A stretch of 64,000 nucleotides of DNA from assembly GCA_963739995.1 (NCBI GenBank), contig CAVUCH010000017.1:124001-188000 (forward strand), read 5' to 3'. How positions within the stretch are numbered: position 1 is the first letter of the stretch; each line of letters starts with the position of its first letter. The DNA comes from CAVUCH01 sp963739995. GTDB taxonomy: Bacteria > Acidobacteriota > Vicinamibacteria > Vicinamibacterales > JAENWD01. The notes under the pieces are model-generated. The model saw only the letters and a list, made by a program, of their open reading frames with translations. It made no database searches and was not told the origin of the DNA. This document shows positions 7,792 to 15,595 of the stretch, in pieces. The translations under genes were made by a program, and so were the position numbers.

Positions 7792-8261
7792 TGAGCGCCG
7801 TGACATCAATGGTCGAGCATGATTCGACAGGTCAAGTGGTGTACTGTCCTAGAGTGGTGATCGGACTGAGCGAGCGGCGGCAGGACGCCAGACCCCAGAA
7901 AGTGCTCGTTGTCGACGACAATCCGGGGCTTCGGCACCTCTGGTCCGTGTGGCTGAGCCTCTGGAACTTCCTGGTCGTCGAGGCCACGGACGGCGTCGAA
8001 GCGGTCGCCACCGCCTTGCGTGAACGACCCTCCCTTGTCTTGATGGATCTGGCCATGCCGCGGCTCGATGGCTTCGCCGCGACGCGTGAGCTGAAGCAAC
8101 ACGAGCAGACGGCCGGAATCCCTGTCGTCGCCCTGACCGCCCATACGACCACGGAAGACCGCAGACGCGCCTCCGAAGCCGGGTGTGCCGGCTTCCTGGG
8201 AAAGCCGTGCGATCCCGATCTGCTGCTCACCGAGGTGCGGCGCCTGCTCAAACCAGGGTAG
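7791..8261 (+). CDS. Single-domain response regulator
   Basis: A receiver-only protein. The REC domain begins at KVLVVDDNPG and has the acidic pair, the phospho-acceptor Asp in LVLMDLAMPRLDG, Thr/Ala in VVALTAHTT and Lys in GFLGKPCD. No output domain follows, so it acts as a CheY-like shuttle or through a partner kinase. Start is uncertain: ATG 7791 overlaps the upstream stop (TGATG), ATG 7809 and GTG 7854/7857 are all in frame, and none has a good ribosome-binding site. The last two leave a tail of about 15 residues before the domain. No histidine kinase is adjacent. Confidence 0.85.
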   Translation: MSAVTSMVEHDSTGQVVYCPRVVIGLSERRQDARPQKVLVVDDNPGLRHLWSVWLSLWNFLVVEATDGVEAVATALRERPSLVLMDLAMPRLDGFAATRELKQHEQTAGIPVVALTAHTTTEDRRRASEAGCAGFLGKPCDPDLLLTEVRRLLKPG

Positions 8262-8564
8262 CCTGCTCGGTCGTGTTGACCGCCTTCCGTGTTCCGATTG
8301 TCAGGTCGCCTGCGCAGGTCAGTTCGAGGCCCGCTCCGCCGCCGGCGGCAGCTCCTGGTGCGCGTCCGCTCCCTTCTGTTCGCCGCGGATCCCATTCTCG
8401 TTCTCGCCACGCCGCCGGCGTCGGGCGAAGGGCGTGGTGGGCAGCGGGCGTCACGATCGGCGGATACACGACGGGCCGCGACTGCGGCCGGCGCATGCCG
8501 GCGACCGCTGCCGCGGCCCTGGGACTCCCACAGCACGAGCGGCCGCCGCGCGCCGCGTGATGCT
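8262..8564. other. Intergenic region without recognised feature
   Basis: 303 bp between the receiver gene and the convergent cytochrome c gene. Open frames on either strand give low-complexity Arg/Pro/Ala-rich translations with no start signal or family resemblance. No tRNA, terminator hairpin with T-tract, or repeat was recognised. Confidence 0.6.
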
Positions 8565-8921
8565 CTATTTCTTCAGCGTCTGCATGTACGCGACGAGCGC
8601 GTCCACGTCGGCGGCCGGCAGGTTCGGGTACGCCTTCATCGGCGGCTTCCGCTCGGCCTTCGTCTTGGTGGTCATCTCCTTCGGGTTGACGATCCACTCC
8701 TTGATCTCGGCCGCCGACAGCTTGCTGCCGACGCCGTCGAGCGGGCCCTTGGCGTTGCCTTTCCCGGCGATCGAGTGGCACATCGAACACTTCTGCTCGG
8801 CGTAGACAGCCTCGCCTCGCTTGGCGTCCTGTCCCGCAAGTGCCGGTCCCGCCGTGAGCACCGTCATGCCAGCGATCCCCAGCACCGCGCGTCCCGCTTT
8901 CAGCCAGATCCTGCTATCCAT
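8565..8921 (-). CDS. Monoheme class I cytochrome c
   Basis: A 118-residue periplasmic cytochrome. Residues 1-30 form a signal peptide (KAGRAVLGIAGMTVLTAG, ending ALAG). The mature part begins AKRGEAVYAEQ and carries CSMCH as the covalent heme site. The likely distal ligand is the Met of KPPMKAYPNL, followed by the C-terminal helix AADVDALVAYMQTLKK. I chose ATG at 8921, which has GGAGGAA 6 bp upstream; the longer frame adds an Arg-rich leader. It is 129 bp downstream of the MtrB-like porin gene on the same strand and could shuttle electrons between inner-membrane donors and the decaheme conduit. Confidence 0.9.
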   Translation of the reverse strand: MDSRIWLKAGRAVLGIAGMTVLTAGPALAGQDAKRGEAVYAEQKCSMCHSIAGKGNAKGPLDGVGSKLSAAEIKEWIVNPKEMTTKTKAERKPPMKAYPNLPAADVDALVAYMQTLKK

Positions 8922-9050
8922 CGCTGTTCCTCCTCGGCGACCGCGCCGGCCGTCTGCATCCGTCCCGGTTCGCGCAGCCCTCGGCATTCGCCAGGAGATG
9001 CGCCGCCGGAGGCCCGGAGGCCGCTCGCCGCGCGCCTCCGGGCAATCCTA

Positions 9051-11411
9051 CTAGAAGAATACCCGCACGCGGAGCGCGAAGGTGTTGCCGTCGTAGGGGC
9101 GATACATGTAGCGCGTCACGGCGAAGAACTGCGCCACGGTGTTCGACTGTCCCGGCGGGTTCAGGGTGATGTTGTTCAGCGTCGTCGTCGGGCTCGGCGG
9201 CACCGAGGCGGTCCCGTTGCCGTTGGCGCACGGGGCGCCGCAATCGTTCCAGGCCCAGTCGTTGACGTCGTAGCTCTCGTAGTACCACGAAGCCCCGGCG
9301 CCGAAGCGGCGGTTGACCCGGTACATCACGTCCAGCATCGAGCGCGTCATCGTGTGGGAGGCGTTCGGCAGCTGGATGAGCGGCACGGTCGTGAAGATCG
9401 TCTGGTCGGGCCGCAGGCCGTAGGTCGTATCGTTGAGACCGTCGGTCCAGTCGAAGGCGTAGCGGATGTCGGCCTTCGCGACCGCCTGGAGCAGATCCAC
9501 GTAGGCGTAGACCGTGTTCGCATGGTCCTGCACCTCGGTCGTCCAATCGCGCCGGACATCCGTCTCCTGCACGCCGGGGTTCGCCTGGCGCGAGCGCTGG
9601 AGCGACTGGTACTCGTCCCGGCCCCACGTCAGCCCCATGGCGACCTTCGGGACTGGCGTGACGTCGACGCCCAGGGAGTAGAAGTTGCCGTCGGTGTTGA
9701 GCACGCCGAACTCGGTGTCCGGCCGCTCCTCGCGGAAGATGCCGACCTGCGCGTTCACCGACAGCCTGTCGTCTGGCGCCCCCGTCGCGAGGAAGGTGAA
9801 GCGGTTGCGGTTGCGGTCCGAGATGTCGAACTGCCGCGGCTGCGCGAAACCCTTCGTTCTCGGCGTCGAAGACTTCTTCGTCCAGGCCCGACCCCGTGCG
9901 CTTGGCGTAGTCGTACTGGGCCCGCAGCTGGAGGTAATTCCAGCCGGTCGTGTCGATCGCCACCTTGACGATGTTGTCCGTCGTCTTTTCGAACTCCCGG
10001 AACGTGCGCTCGTCGCCCTCGCGGCTGTAGCCGAGCCGCAGCGCGGTGAACGGCAGCAGCGAGAACGACGTGTCGGCGTCGAAGTAGTTACGCGTGTAGG
10101 AGAATGGCTCCGCACCCGCGCCGGCGACGAACTCCTCCTCGACCTGGTCGAAGCGCACGTACTCCGTGACCGGGAAGGTCGTCGAGCCCAGCGGCGTGGT
10201 CACTTCCGGCGTCGTGTTGTTCCAGTCGTACAGCTTGTAGCGCAGGTTGAACCACACCCGGTCGAACGGGCGGCCGCCATACCCGAACGAGGAGCCGAGG
10301 TGACGTTCGCGGATACGTCCGCGGTGGTCCGCTCCAGCGGGATGACCGGAATGGCCGTGTTGATGGTGTGCGGCAGCAAGGCATCGTCGTTGCCGAGGAC
10401 CGAGAACCCGAGGTTGGCATAGGCCCTGGTGCGCGCCGGCAGCTTGTAGGTGGCCGTGCCCGAGATCATGTTCATCGACGTGTCGGGCCACAGGTCTGCG
10501 CGGCCCTGCGACGTGCCGTCCCCGGGCGAGTAGGCGCTGGAGTAGGTGAAGTCGGTCGCCCGGATCGGGTTGTCCCACACGAGCGTCGAGACGTTGTTCT
10601 GGAACCAGGATCCGTCCCATCCGACCTTCACGACCCCTTTGGCGTTCGACCACTCGAGCGCCGCACCCACGTCGGTGGTCCGGTGCTCCACCGGCCCGGC
10701 CAGCTCGTTCGCTGCGTTGAAGCCGAACGACGCGAACCAGGGCTGCGTGCCCCCCTTTTTCGTGTTCTGGAAGTGGAACAGCAGGTTCGTGTGCTCGAAG
10801 ACAGCAACCGACGCGTCGAGCAAGGCCACGTCGCGGCGGTGCCGGATGTCGAGGGTCTGCGCCTCCTGATTGGTCAACCCGCCGAGTGCGGCCTGGCGTT
10901 GCGCCTGCAGCCTCGAGTTGGTCGCGGAATCGGCACTGCACGGGGGCGTCGGACAGATGGCCTGCAAGGTCGTCTGCACGGCGTCGTTGATCCGGTACTC
11001 GCCGTCACCGACGCGGCGGAACGGCGTGGCGGACAAGAGACCGAACTGGTCGCTGTCGGCGGTGCTGTAGAAGAGCGGAATCTGGTCCCAGGTGAACGAG
11101 ATGCGTGCCCGCTGGTAGTTGCGGAACTGCGCGACGAACTTCTGGTCCCGGTAGCCGACGTGGTTCCCCGTGGCGTTGAAGATCCAGTTCTCGTCCTCAC
11201 GCGTGTACTTGAAGGCGTCGAGGAGGGCGCCGCTGCGGAAATCCTTGTACCGGTTGTACCGGGCCTCGTCGCCGTCGGTGCTGCTGAACTGCCCGCCGAA
11301 GTCGACCGCGCCGACCGAGGGCTCGTTCGTGGTGGAGGGTTCCTGCGCGCGCACGCCGGCCGCGGGGGCCAGCAGCAGCGCGGTGAGCACGACGAAAGCT
11401 CTCATGCGCAT
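9051..11411 (-). CDS. MtrB/PioB-family decaheme-associated outer membrane porin (two frameshifts)
   Basis: An outer-membrane beta-barrel of about 786 residues that would sheath the adjacent decaheme cytochrome and let electrons cross the outer membrane. It has a signal peptide (VVLTALLLAPAAGVRAQ), a long series of alternating aromatic strands (FNATGNHVGYRDQ, RARISFTWDQIPLFY, WFNLRYKLYDWNNTT, ASWYYESYDVNDWAW), and a C-terminal strand ending RVFF. The frame changes near 10293-10303 (one base missing) and returns at 9848-9854 (one extra base in a GGG/TTT run). The total of 2361 bp is divisible by three, so the two changes compensate. The segment between is sensible protein in its own frame, so sequence error is more likely than decay. 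The start is 15 bp downstream of the decaheme gene. Confidence 0.85.
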
Positions 11412-11426
11412 CTGTGCCTCCTGCGG

Positions 11427-12419
11427 TTACCGGGCGAACGCGTTGCCCGATGGATGGTTGGACCCATGAATCTGCTGGTGGCAGTTGGTGCAGCCGCGGT
11501 TCACCAGCCGGTTGCTGCGCTGGGCGAGCGACGTGCCGTCATAAATGGTCGACGGGTGCCGGGTGCCGATGTGACAGCGCTGGCACAGCATCGGCGTCCG
11601 GACGACGAGCATGCGATCGTTGTTCGACCCGTGGGGGTCGTGGCAGGTGCTGCACGCCTCGCGGCCCGCCGCGTGTTCCCAGAGGAACGGCCCGCGCTTG
11701 TCGGCGTGGCAGCTGGCGCACGATTCGTTGATGTAGTTGCCCACCCGCAGCATGCGCACGTTGGTCGAGCCGTGCGGGTTGTGGCACGACGTGCAGGTCA
11801 TCTTGCCTTCACGCACCGGCATGTGGGAGCTGCGCAGCTGCTTCTGCACCTGCGGCTTATGGCAGGTGCCGCAGAGCTCGAGCTGGTTCGCCTTCACCAG
11901 CTGCCCCTGCTCGGACTTGGCGGAATGCACCGAGTGGCACGAGACGCAGCCCAGACTGCGGGCCGCGTGGCCGCTGCTCTCCCACAGCGCATGCTCGGTC
12001 TTGTTGTGGCAGGTGAGGCACGTGTCGCTGACTTCGCGCGCGGGCATCTTGCCGAACTTCAGCATGTGGCCTTTCGCATCGTCGTCGACGTGCGCCTGGC
12101 CGGGGCCGTGGCACGACTCGCAGCCTTTGTCCGCTGCGGGCGTGCCCGGAATCTTGGCGTTCCCGTGGGCAGTGCCATGAATCGTGGCGGTCTCATGACA
12201 CGTCAGGCAGGTGTCCTGTCCGACGTACCCGCTCTGCGCTGGCGCGGGGGCGGCCGCTCCCTGCGGCGCGGTTGGGGCCGCTTGCTGCGGCGCGGTTGGG
12301 GCCGCGCCCTGCCCGCTGGCTGCGAGTCGGCCGGACCCCAGCATGATCAGACAGAGCGCGAGCGCGGCGGCCGTCAGGGCCGCCGCGGCGAGCTTACCGA
12401 GTACGGTGTCGCGGTTCAC
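11427..12419 (-). CDS. DmsE/MtrA-family decaheme c-type cytochrome
   Basis: A 330-residue periplasmic multiheme cytochrome with exactly ten CxxCH sites: CLTCH, CESCH, CLTCH, CVSCH, CGTCH, CTSCH, CASCH, CSTCH, CQRCH and CTNCH. The repeated HxxH-like spacing (SCHNPHGS, TCHDPHGS) is typical of DmsE/MtrA/PioA. The N-terminus has a signal helix (LAAAALTAAALALCLIML), then an Ala/Pro/Gln-rich linker with a direct repeat. I chose GTG at 12419, with AAGGAG 7 bp upstream; the longer open frame has no such site. With the porin gene 15 bp downstream it forms the MtrA-MtrB pair that moves electrons across the outer membrane. No outer-surface MtrC-type cytochrome is in the window. Confidence 0.95.
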   Translation of the reverse strand: MNRDTVLGKLAAAALTAAALALCLIMLGSGRLAASGQGAAPTAPQQAAPTAPQGAAAPAPAQSGYVGQDTCLTCHETATIHGTAHGNAKIPGTPAADKGCESCHGPGQAHVDDDAKGHMLKFGKMPAREVSDTCLTCHNKTEHALWESSGHAARSLGCVSCHSVHSAKSEQGQLVKANQLELCGTCHKPQVQKQLRSSHMPVREGKMTCTSCHNPHGSTNVRMLRVGNYINESCASCHADKRGPFLWEHAAGREACSTCHDPHGSNNDRMLVVRTPMLCQRCHIGTRHPSTIYDGTSLAQRSNRLVNRGCTNCHQQIHGSNHPSGNAFAR

Positions 12420-13024
12420 AACGAGGCTCCTTGGACGGGATGCGACGACTAGATAGCCCGAAACGAGCGCGCGGGTCAAGGCGTTAGCGGGCGATCGCCA
12501 TTCATGGCCGGGACCAACGTCGAGTCGCGGTGTCCTCGTCGGGCAAATCCGCGCGTCCTCCCCCCCGATGTCCGACCGCCGCATGGCCCCGCTCGGCCGA
12601 CAGGTACCGGACCGATACCACAGCGATCGCCGAAAGCCATTACGTCACCTTTCGTCTTGAGGAAGGCCTTGCGCGCGTTCCGGTGCCACTCCGAGAGGAC
12701 CTGCGCCTGTGCCGGACTCAGCAACCGCGATGCCACCAGGAATGCACACACGGCAGGATTTTCGGCTGCTTCTCTCGTGTGCCTGCGCCCGACCGGAGAA
12801 CAACGGCGCGGAGTTTTCCCCACCATGGGGCGTTTTCCCCTGAGGTCGCGTCCGTCTTGGCGCGCCGGTGAGCGCGTCCGCCCGAGTCCGGGGCCGTACA
12901 ATCTGCCGACATCGCGCGCGATCGCTCCGGTGCCAGGCGCCCGCCTGCGGGGCGCCTGCTTTGCAAGTGCCACCGGGAGCGGATCGCAACCGCAGCGAGT
13001 ATCGACCAGCAGAGGAGAACGCCG
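12420..13024. other. Divergent intergenic region
   Basis: 605 bp between the decaheme gene (minus) and the stress protein gene (plus). It must hold both promoters. A 12-bp palindrome ATCGCGCGCGAT lies at 12911-12922, about 100 bp before the stress-protein start. A minus-strand stretch near 12625-12760 translates to a helical-looking peptide (SPAQAQVLSEWHRNARKAF) but has no credible start or continuation. No clear sigma-70 hexamers were recognised. Confidence 0.5.
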
Positions 13025-13972
13025 ATGCCTCAGAAGCGCACCGTGGTCTGTCCGATCGATTTCTCAGAGCATGCACGCCGCGCCCTGCACCACTCCGCAC
13101 TCCTCGCCAGCCACCTCGGCGCCCGCCTGGTGCTGGTCACTGTGAACGATCCGCTGCTGGTGCAGGCAGCGCTGATGGCGTATGACGCAGAAGCGCTCGA
13201 TGTCCAGAGCGAGCGGGATCTGCGCGCCTTCTACGAAGAGACGGATCTCGCCAGCACCCTCCACGGAGAGGACGTGCTCTACGAGGTCCGCATGGGAAAG
13301 CCAGCACCGGAGATCTTGAAGGCCGCCACCGAGCACGCGGCAGACCTCATCGTGATGAGCACCCACGGCCTCAGCGGCGTCCGCAAAGCCTTCTTCGGCG
13401 CGACGACCGAGCGCGTGCTGCGCGAGACGATGGTGCCGGTGCTCATCACCAGGAAAGGCGGCGATGCGCCTGCGTCACTGGCCGACGCTGCGCGATCTGT
13501 GAGACGCATTCTGCTACCTGTCGACCTCACGTCCGCAACCCCGCACCAGCTGGAGGTGGCACATCGACTGGCTGTCGCGCTGGGCGTGCCGCTCCTGATC
13601 ACGCACGTCATCGAACCGCTGGCGCTGCCGATGCGGTGGAAACTGCACGTCGGCAGCGTCGACCACGAGCGCCGCCACCGGGCGGAAGAGCAACTCCGGG
13701 CGCTCACAGAGCAATTGGCCGTGCCGGTGGAAACCCTTCTGGCGTACGGTGATCCCGCCGAGGAGATTGCAAAGGTCGCCCGCGATCGCGAAGTCGGCCT
13801 GATCGTGATGGGACTTCATGGATCGGCCCTTCTGGCGCCGCGCATGGGCTCCGTGACCTACCGGGTCCTGTGTCTCGCCCCCACGCTCATGCTGACGATT
13901 CCACCCGGCCTGGCTGTGGGAGAGGCGGGCGCGGCGCCGCCTGCGAATCAGGTGAGTGCTCCATCCGCGTGA
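13025..13972 (+). CDS. Tandem universal stress protein (UspA family)
   Basis: A 315-residue protein with two Usp domains. Domain 1 (about residues 4-143) begins RTVVCPIDFSEHA and has the ATP-binding pattern in LIVMSTHGLSGVRKAFFGATTERVL followed by VPVLI. Domain 2 (about 157-295) begins RRILLPVDLTSAT and ends with LIVMGLHGS...GSVTYRVL, where the glycine-rich loop is shortened. ATG 13025 is preceded by GAGGAG with 7-bp spacing. Usp proteins bind ATP or AMP and help survival under energy limitation and low oxygen. The neighbours (alcohol dehydrogenase, ferredoxin oxidoreductase, sigma-54 activator) fit such a role. A strong hairpin follows the stop codon. Confidence 0.92.
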   Translation: MPQKRTVVCPIDFSEHARRALHHSALLASHLGARLVLVTVNDPLLVQAALMAYDAEALDVQSERDLRAFYEETDLASTLHGEDVLYEVRMGKPAPEILKAATEHAADLIVMSTHGLSGVRKAFFGATTERVLRETMVPVLITRKGGDAPASLADAARSVRRILLPVDLTSATPHQLEVAHRLAVALGVPLLITHVIEPLALPMRWKLHVGSVDHERRHRAEEQLRALTEQLAVPVETLLAYGDPAEEIAKVARDREVGLIVMGLHGSALLAPRMGSVTYRVLCLAPTLMLTIPPGLAVGEAGAAPPANQVSAPSA

Positions 13973-13991
13973 CCGCTGCTCTGCGCCGCCG

Positions 13992-14020
13992 CGGGTGGGC
14001 GTGGATGTCACGCCCACCCG
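13992..14020. terminator. Perfect 12-bp hairpin between convergent genes
   Basis: CGGGTGGGCGTG (13992-14003) and its exact complement (14009-14020) enclose a 5-nt loop, in the 128-bp gap between the convergent stress protein and alcohol dehydrogenase genes. It would work for both strands. There is no T-tract on either side, so release may need Rho or other factors. Confidence 0.6.
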
Positions 14021-14100
14021 TGAAAGTGCCGGCGCAGCCACTGCCCCTTCCCTTCAGATTCCATCGCGCGAACACGATCCGATTCCGCGCGCGACGGCCA

Positions 14101-15213
14101 TCAGCGCTCGGCAGCGACGGCTTCAGGAACGCTCCGCACGCCCGCAGGCTGCTGTGCATGGGGGAAAATCGCAACCTTCATCACCTGATCGCGCTGGTGG
14201 CTGAAGAGCTCGAATGCGTCGCGCAGATCGTCCAGTGCGAACCTGTGCGTCACCAGCGGCGTCAGATCCATGCGCCGGGCCGTGACCATCGCCATGAGCC
14301 GCCGCATGCGCTCCTTCCCCCCCGGGCAGAGAGTGGTCACGATTCGTTGGTCGCCAAGACCCGCGTAGACGGCCTCGTACGGCGCGACCAGCTTTCCCGA
14401 GTACACGCCCAGGCTCGACAGGATGCCTCCGGGCCGCACCGATCGCAGCGCCGCCTCGAAGGTTGCCTGCCGGCCGAGCGCCTCGATGGCGACGTCGACG
14501 CCGCGGCCATCGGTCATCCGCTTCAACTCCGCCACCACGTCGCACTCGGCGGGATTGAGTGTGATCGACGCGCCAAACCGGCGTGCCATGTCCCGCCGCT
14601 CGGCTACAGGATCCACACCCACGATCAGGGCCGCGCCACGCAGCCGGGCGCCGAGGGTGGCACAGAGTCCAATCGGACCCTGCGCAAACACCGCCACGCT
14701 GTCCCCGGTTCTGACGTTGCCGCTCTCCGCTCCGGAGATGCCGGTCGACGCGATATCCGGCAACAGCAGCACCTCCTCGTCCGTGAGCGCGTCCGGGACG
14801 AGCGCGAGGTTGGCTCGCGCGTCAGGCACCAGGAGGTACTCCGCCCACGCGCCGTTGATCGTGTTTCCGAACCGCCACCCGCCGAGCGGCCCATGACACT
14901 GCGCGTGGGCGCCGTTCAGACAATAGAAGCACTGGCCACAGGGTGTGATCGCGCCAACGATCACGCGCTGCCCGACGGCGTACTCCGCACCGAGCCCGTC
15001 GCCAAGCTCTTCGATCACGCCGACCGGCTCGTGGCCGAGGATCAAGCCTGGCCGCACCGGATACTCACCCTTCACGATGTGTACATCAGTCCCGCAAATC
15101 GTGGTGGCCGTGATCCGGATGACGGCCTCGCCCGGCTTGGGCCGAGGCTTCGGCACCTCCTCGACCCGAATGTCGTTGATGCCATGGAACACGACGGCCT
15201 TCATCGTACGCAT
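14101..15213 (-). CDS. Zinc-dependent alcohol dehydrogenase (MDR superfamily)
   Basis: A 370-residue medium-chain dehydrogenase that oxidises alcohols or reduces aldehydes/ketones with a nicotinamide cofactor. Catalytic zinc ligands are Cys40 (TTICGTD) and His61-Glu62 (LGHEPVG). The structural zinc is bound by Cys92, 95, 98 and 106 (CX2CX2CX7C). The Rossmann turn is AQGPIG, and the Asp in VGVDPVAER after the second strand favours NAD over NADP. It resembles secondary-alcohol dehydrogenases. The start may be Met1 or Met4. It is transcribed from its own sigma-54-like promoter, divergent from the GltD-like/ferredoxin oxidoreductase operon, suggesting disposal of reductant by fermentation under the same control. 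Confidence 0.92.
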   Translation of the reverse strand: MRTMKAVVFHGINDIRVEEVPKPRPKPGEAVIRITATTICGTDVHIVKGEYPVRPGLILGHEPVGVIEELGDGLGAEYAVGQRVIVGAITPCGQCFYCLNGAHAQCHGPLGGWRFGNTINGAWAEYLLVPDARANLALVPDALTDEEVLLLPDIASTGISGAESGNVRTGDSVAVFAQGPIGLCATLGARLRGAALIVGVDPVAERRDMARRFGASITLNPAECDVVAELKRMTDGRGVDVAIEALGRQATFEAALRSVRPGGILSSLGVYSGKLVAPYEAVYAGLGDQRIVTTLCPGGKERMRRLMAMVTARRMDLTPLVTHRFALDDLRDAFELFSHQRDQVMKVAIFPHAQQPAGVRSVPEAVAAER

Positions 15214-15225
15214 GCGTCCTCGCTT

Positions 15226-15261
15226 TCAGCTCGTCCCCCTCTGACGGGGATCGGGAGCTGA
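15226..15261 (-). promoter_or_regulatory. Hairpin in the leader of the alcohol dehydrogenase gene
   Basis: TCAGCTC (15226-15232) pairs with GAGCTGA (15255-15261), and inside it TCCCC pairs with GGGGA. It covers the predicted transcription start and first part of the leader, just before the start codon at 15213. It could affect mRNA stability or bind a regulator; function unknown. Confidence 0.35.
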
Positions 15262-15272
15262 GAACGCAGACC

Positions 15273-15287
15273 GCAATGGTGGTGCCA
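15273..15287 (-). promoter_or_regulatory. Candidate sigma-54 promoter of the alcohol dehydrogenase gene
   Basis: On the minus strand, TGGCAC-N5-TTGC, with GG and GC separated by exactly 10 nt. This matches the sigma-54 (-24/-12) consensus at all conserved positions. The predicted start of transcription near 15261 leaves a leader of about 48 nt. Confidence 0.6.
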
Positions 15288-15339
15288 GAGGAGACAGGCG
15301 CCCGCGGCGCGGAGCCGGGTTCACCGAGGCGCGTGCATC

Positions 15340-15353
15340 GCGAACTATTTCGC
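15340..15353. promoter_or_regulatory. Palindrome between the divergent promoters (possible activator site)
   Basis: GCGAA-CTAT-TTCGC, a 5-bp-armed dyad located about 53 bp upstream of the minus promoter and about 105 bp upstream of the plus promoter. That is a usual position for enhancer sites of NtrC-type activators. It is short, so this is a suggestion only. Confidence 0.3.
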
Positions 15354-15458
15354 AGCGCCGGTGCGTTATTCCACCTCACTCCGGGCGTCGGAGGCACGCG
15401 CCAAACTCGCACGACGGGCCTCTCAGCCAGATTCGATCGCTCTGACAGACGTGCCTCG

Positions 15459-15474
15459 TGGCGCGGCAGTTGCT
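15459..15474 (+). promoter_or_regulatory. Candidate sigma-54 promoter of the oxidoreductase operon
   Basis: TGGCGCGGCAGTTGCT matches the sigma-54 consensus TGGCACG-N4-TTGCW with one difference. GG and GC are separated by 10 nt. It would give a leader of roughly 110 nt before the GTG at 15596. Confidence 0.6.
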
Positions 15475-15595
15475 GAGAGCCGATTCATAGGCCACACGTC
15501 CGGGGTCGGGCCACGTCGCGTCCAGCGTCGGGTGCGGGAGCCTTCAGCGTTCATCGCCGCCCGCGCTGACCTCACGCGATTGAGGAGGGACGTTC

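Noticed and set aside
9289..9968. Long plus-strand frame opposite the MtrB-like gene
   Set aside because: A shadow arising from high GC; the minus strand carries the signal peptide, ribosome-binding order and barrel sequence.
12721..12735. Minus-strand TGGCAT-N5-TTGC, a possible sigma-54 promoter for the decaheme gene
   Set aside because: It is about 300 bp from the start codon, has a non-consensus T in the -24 element, and one such match is expected by chance in a window of this size.
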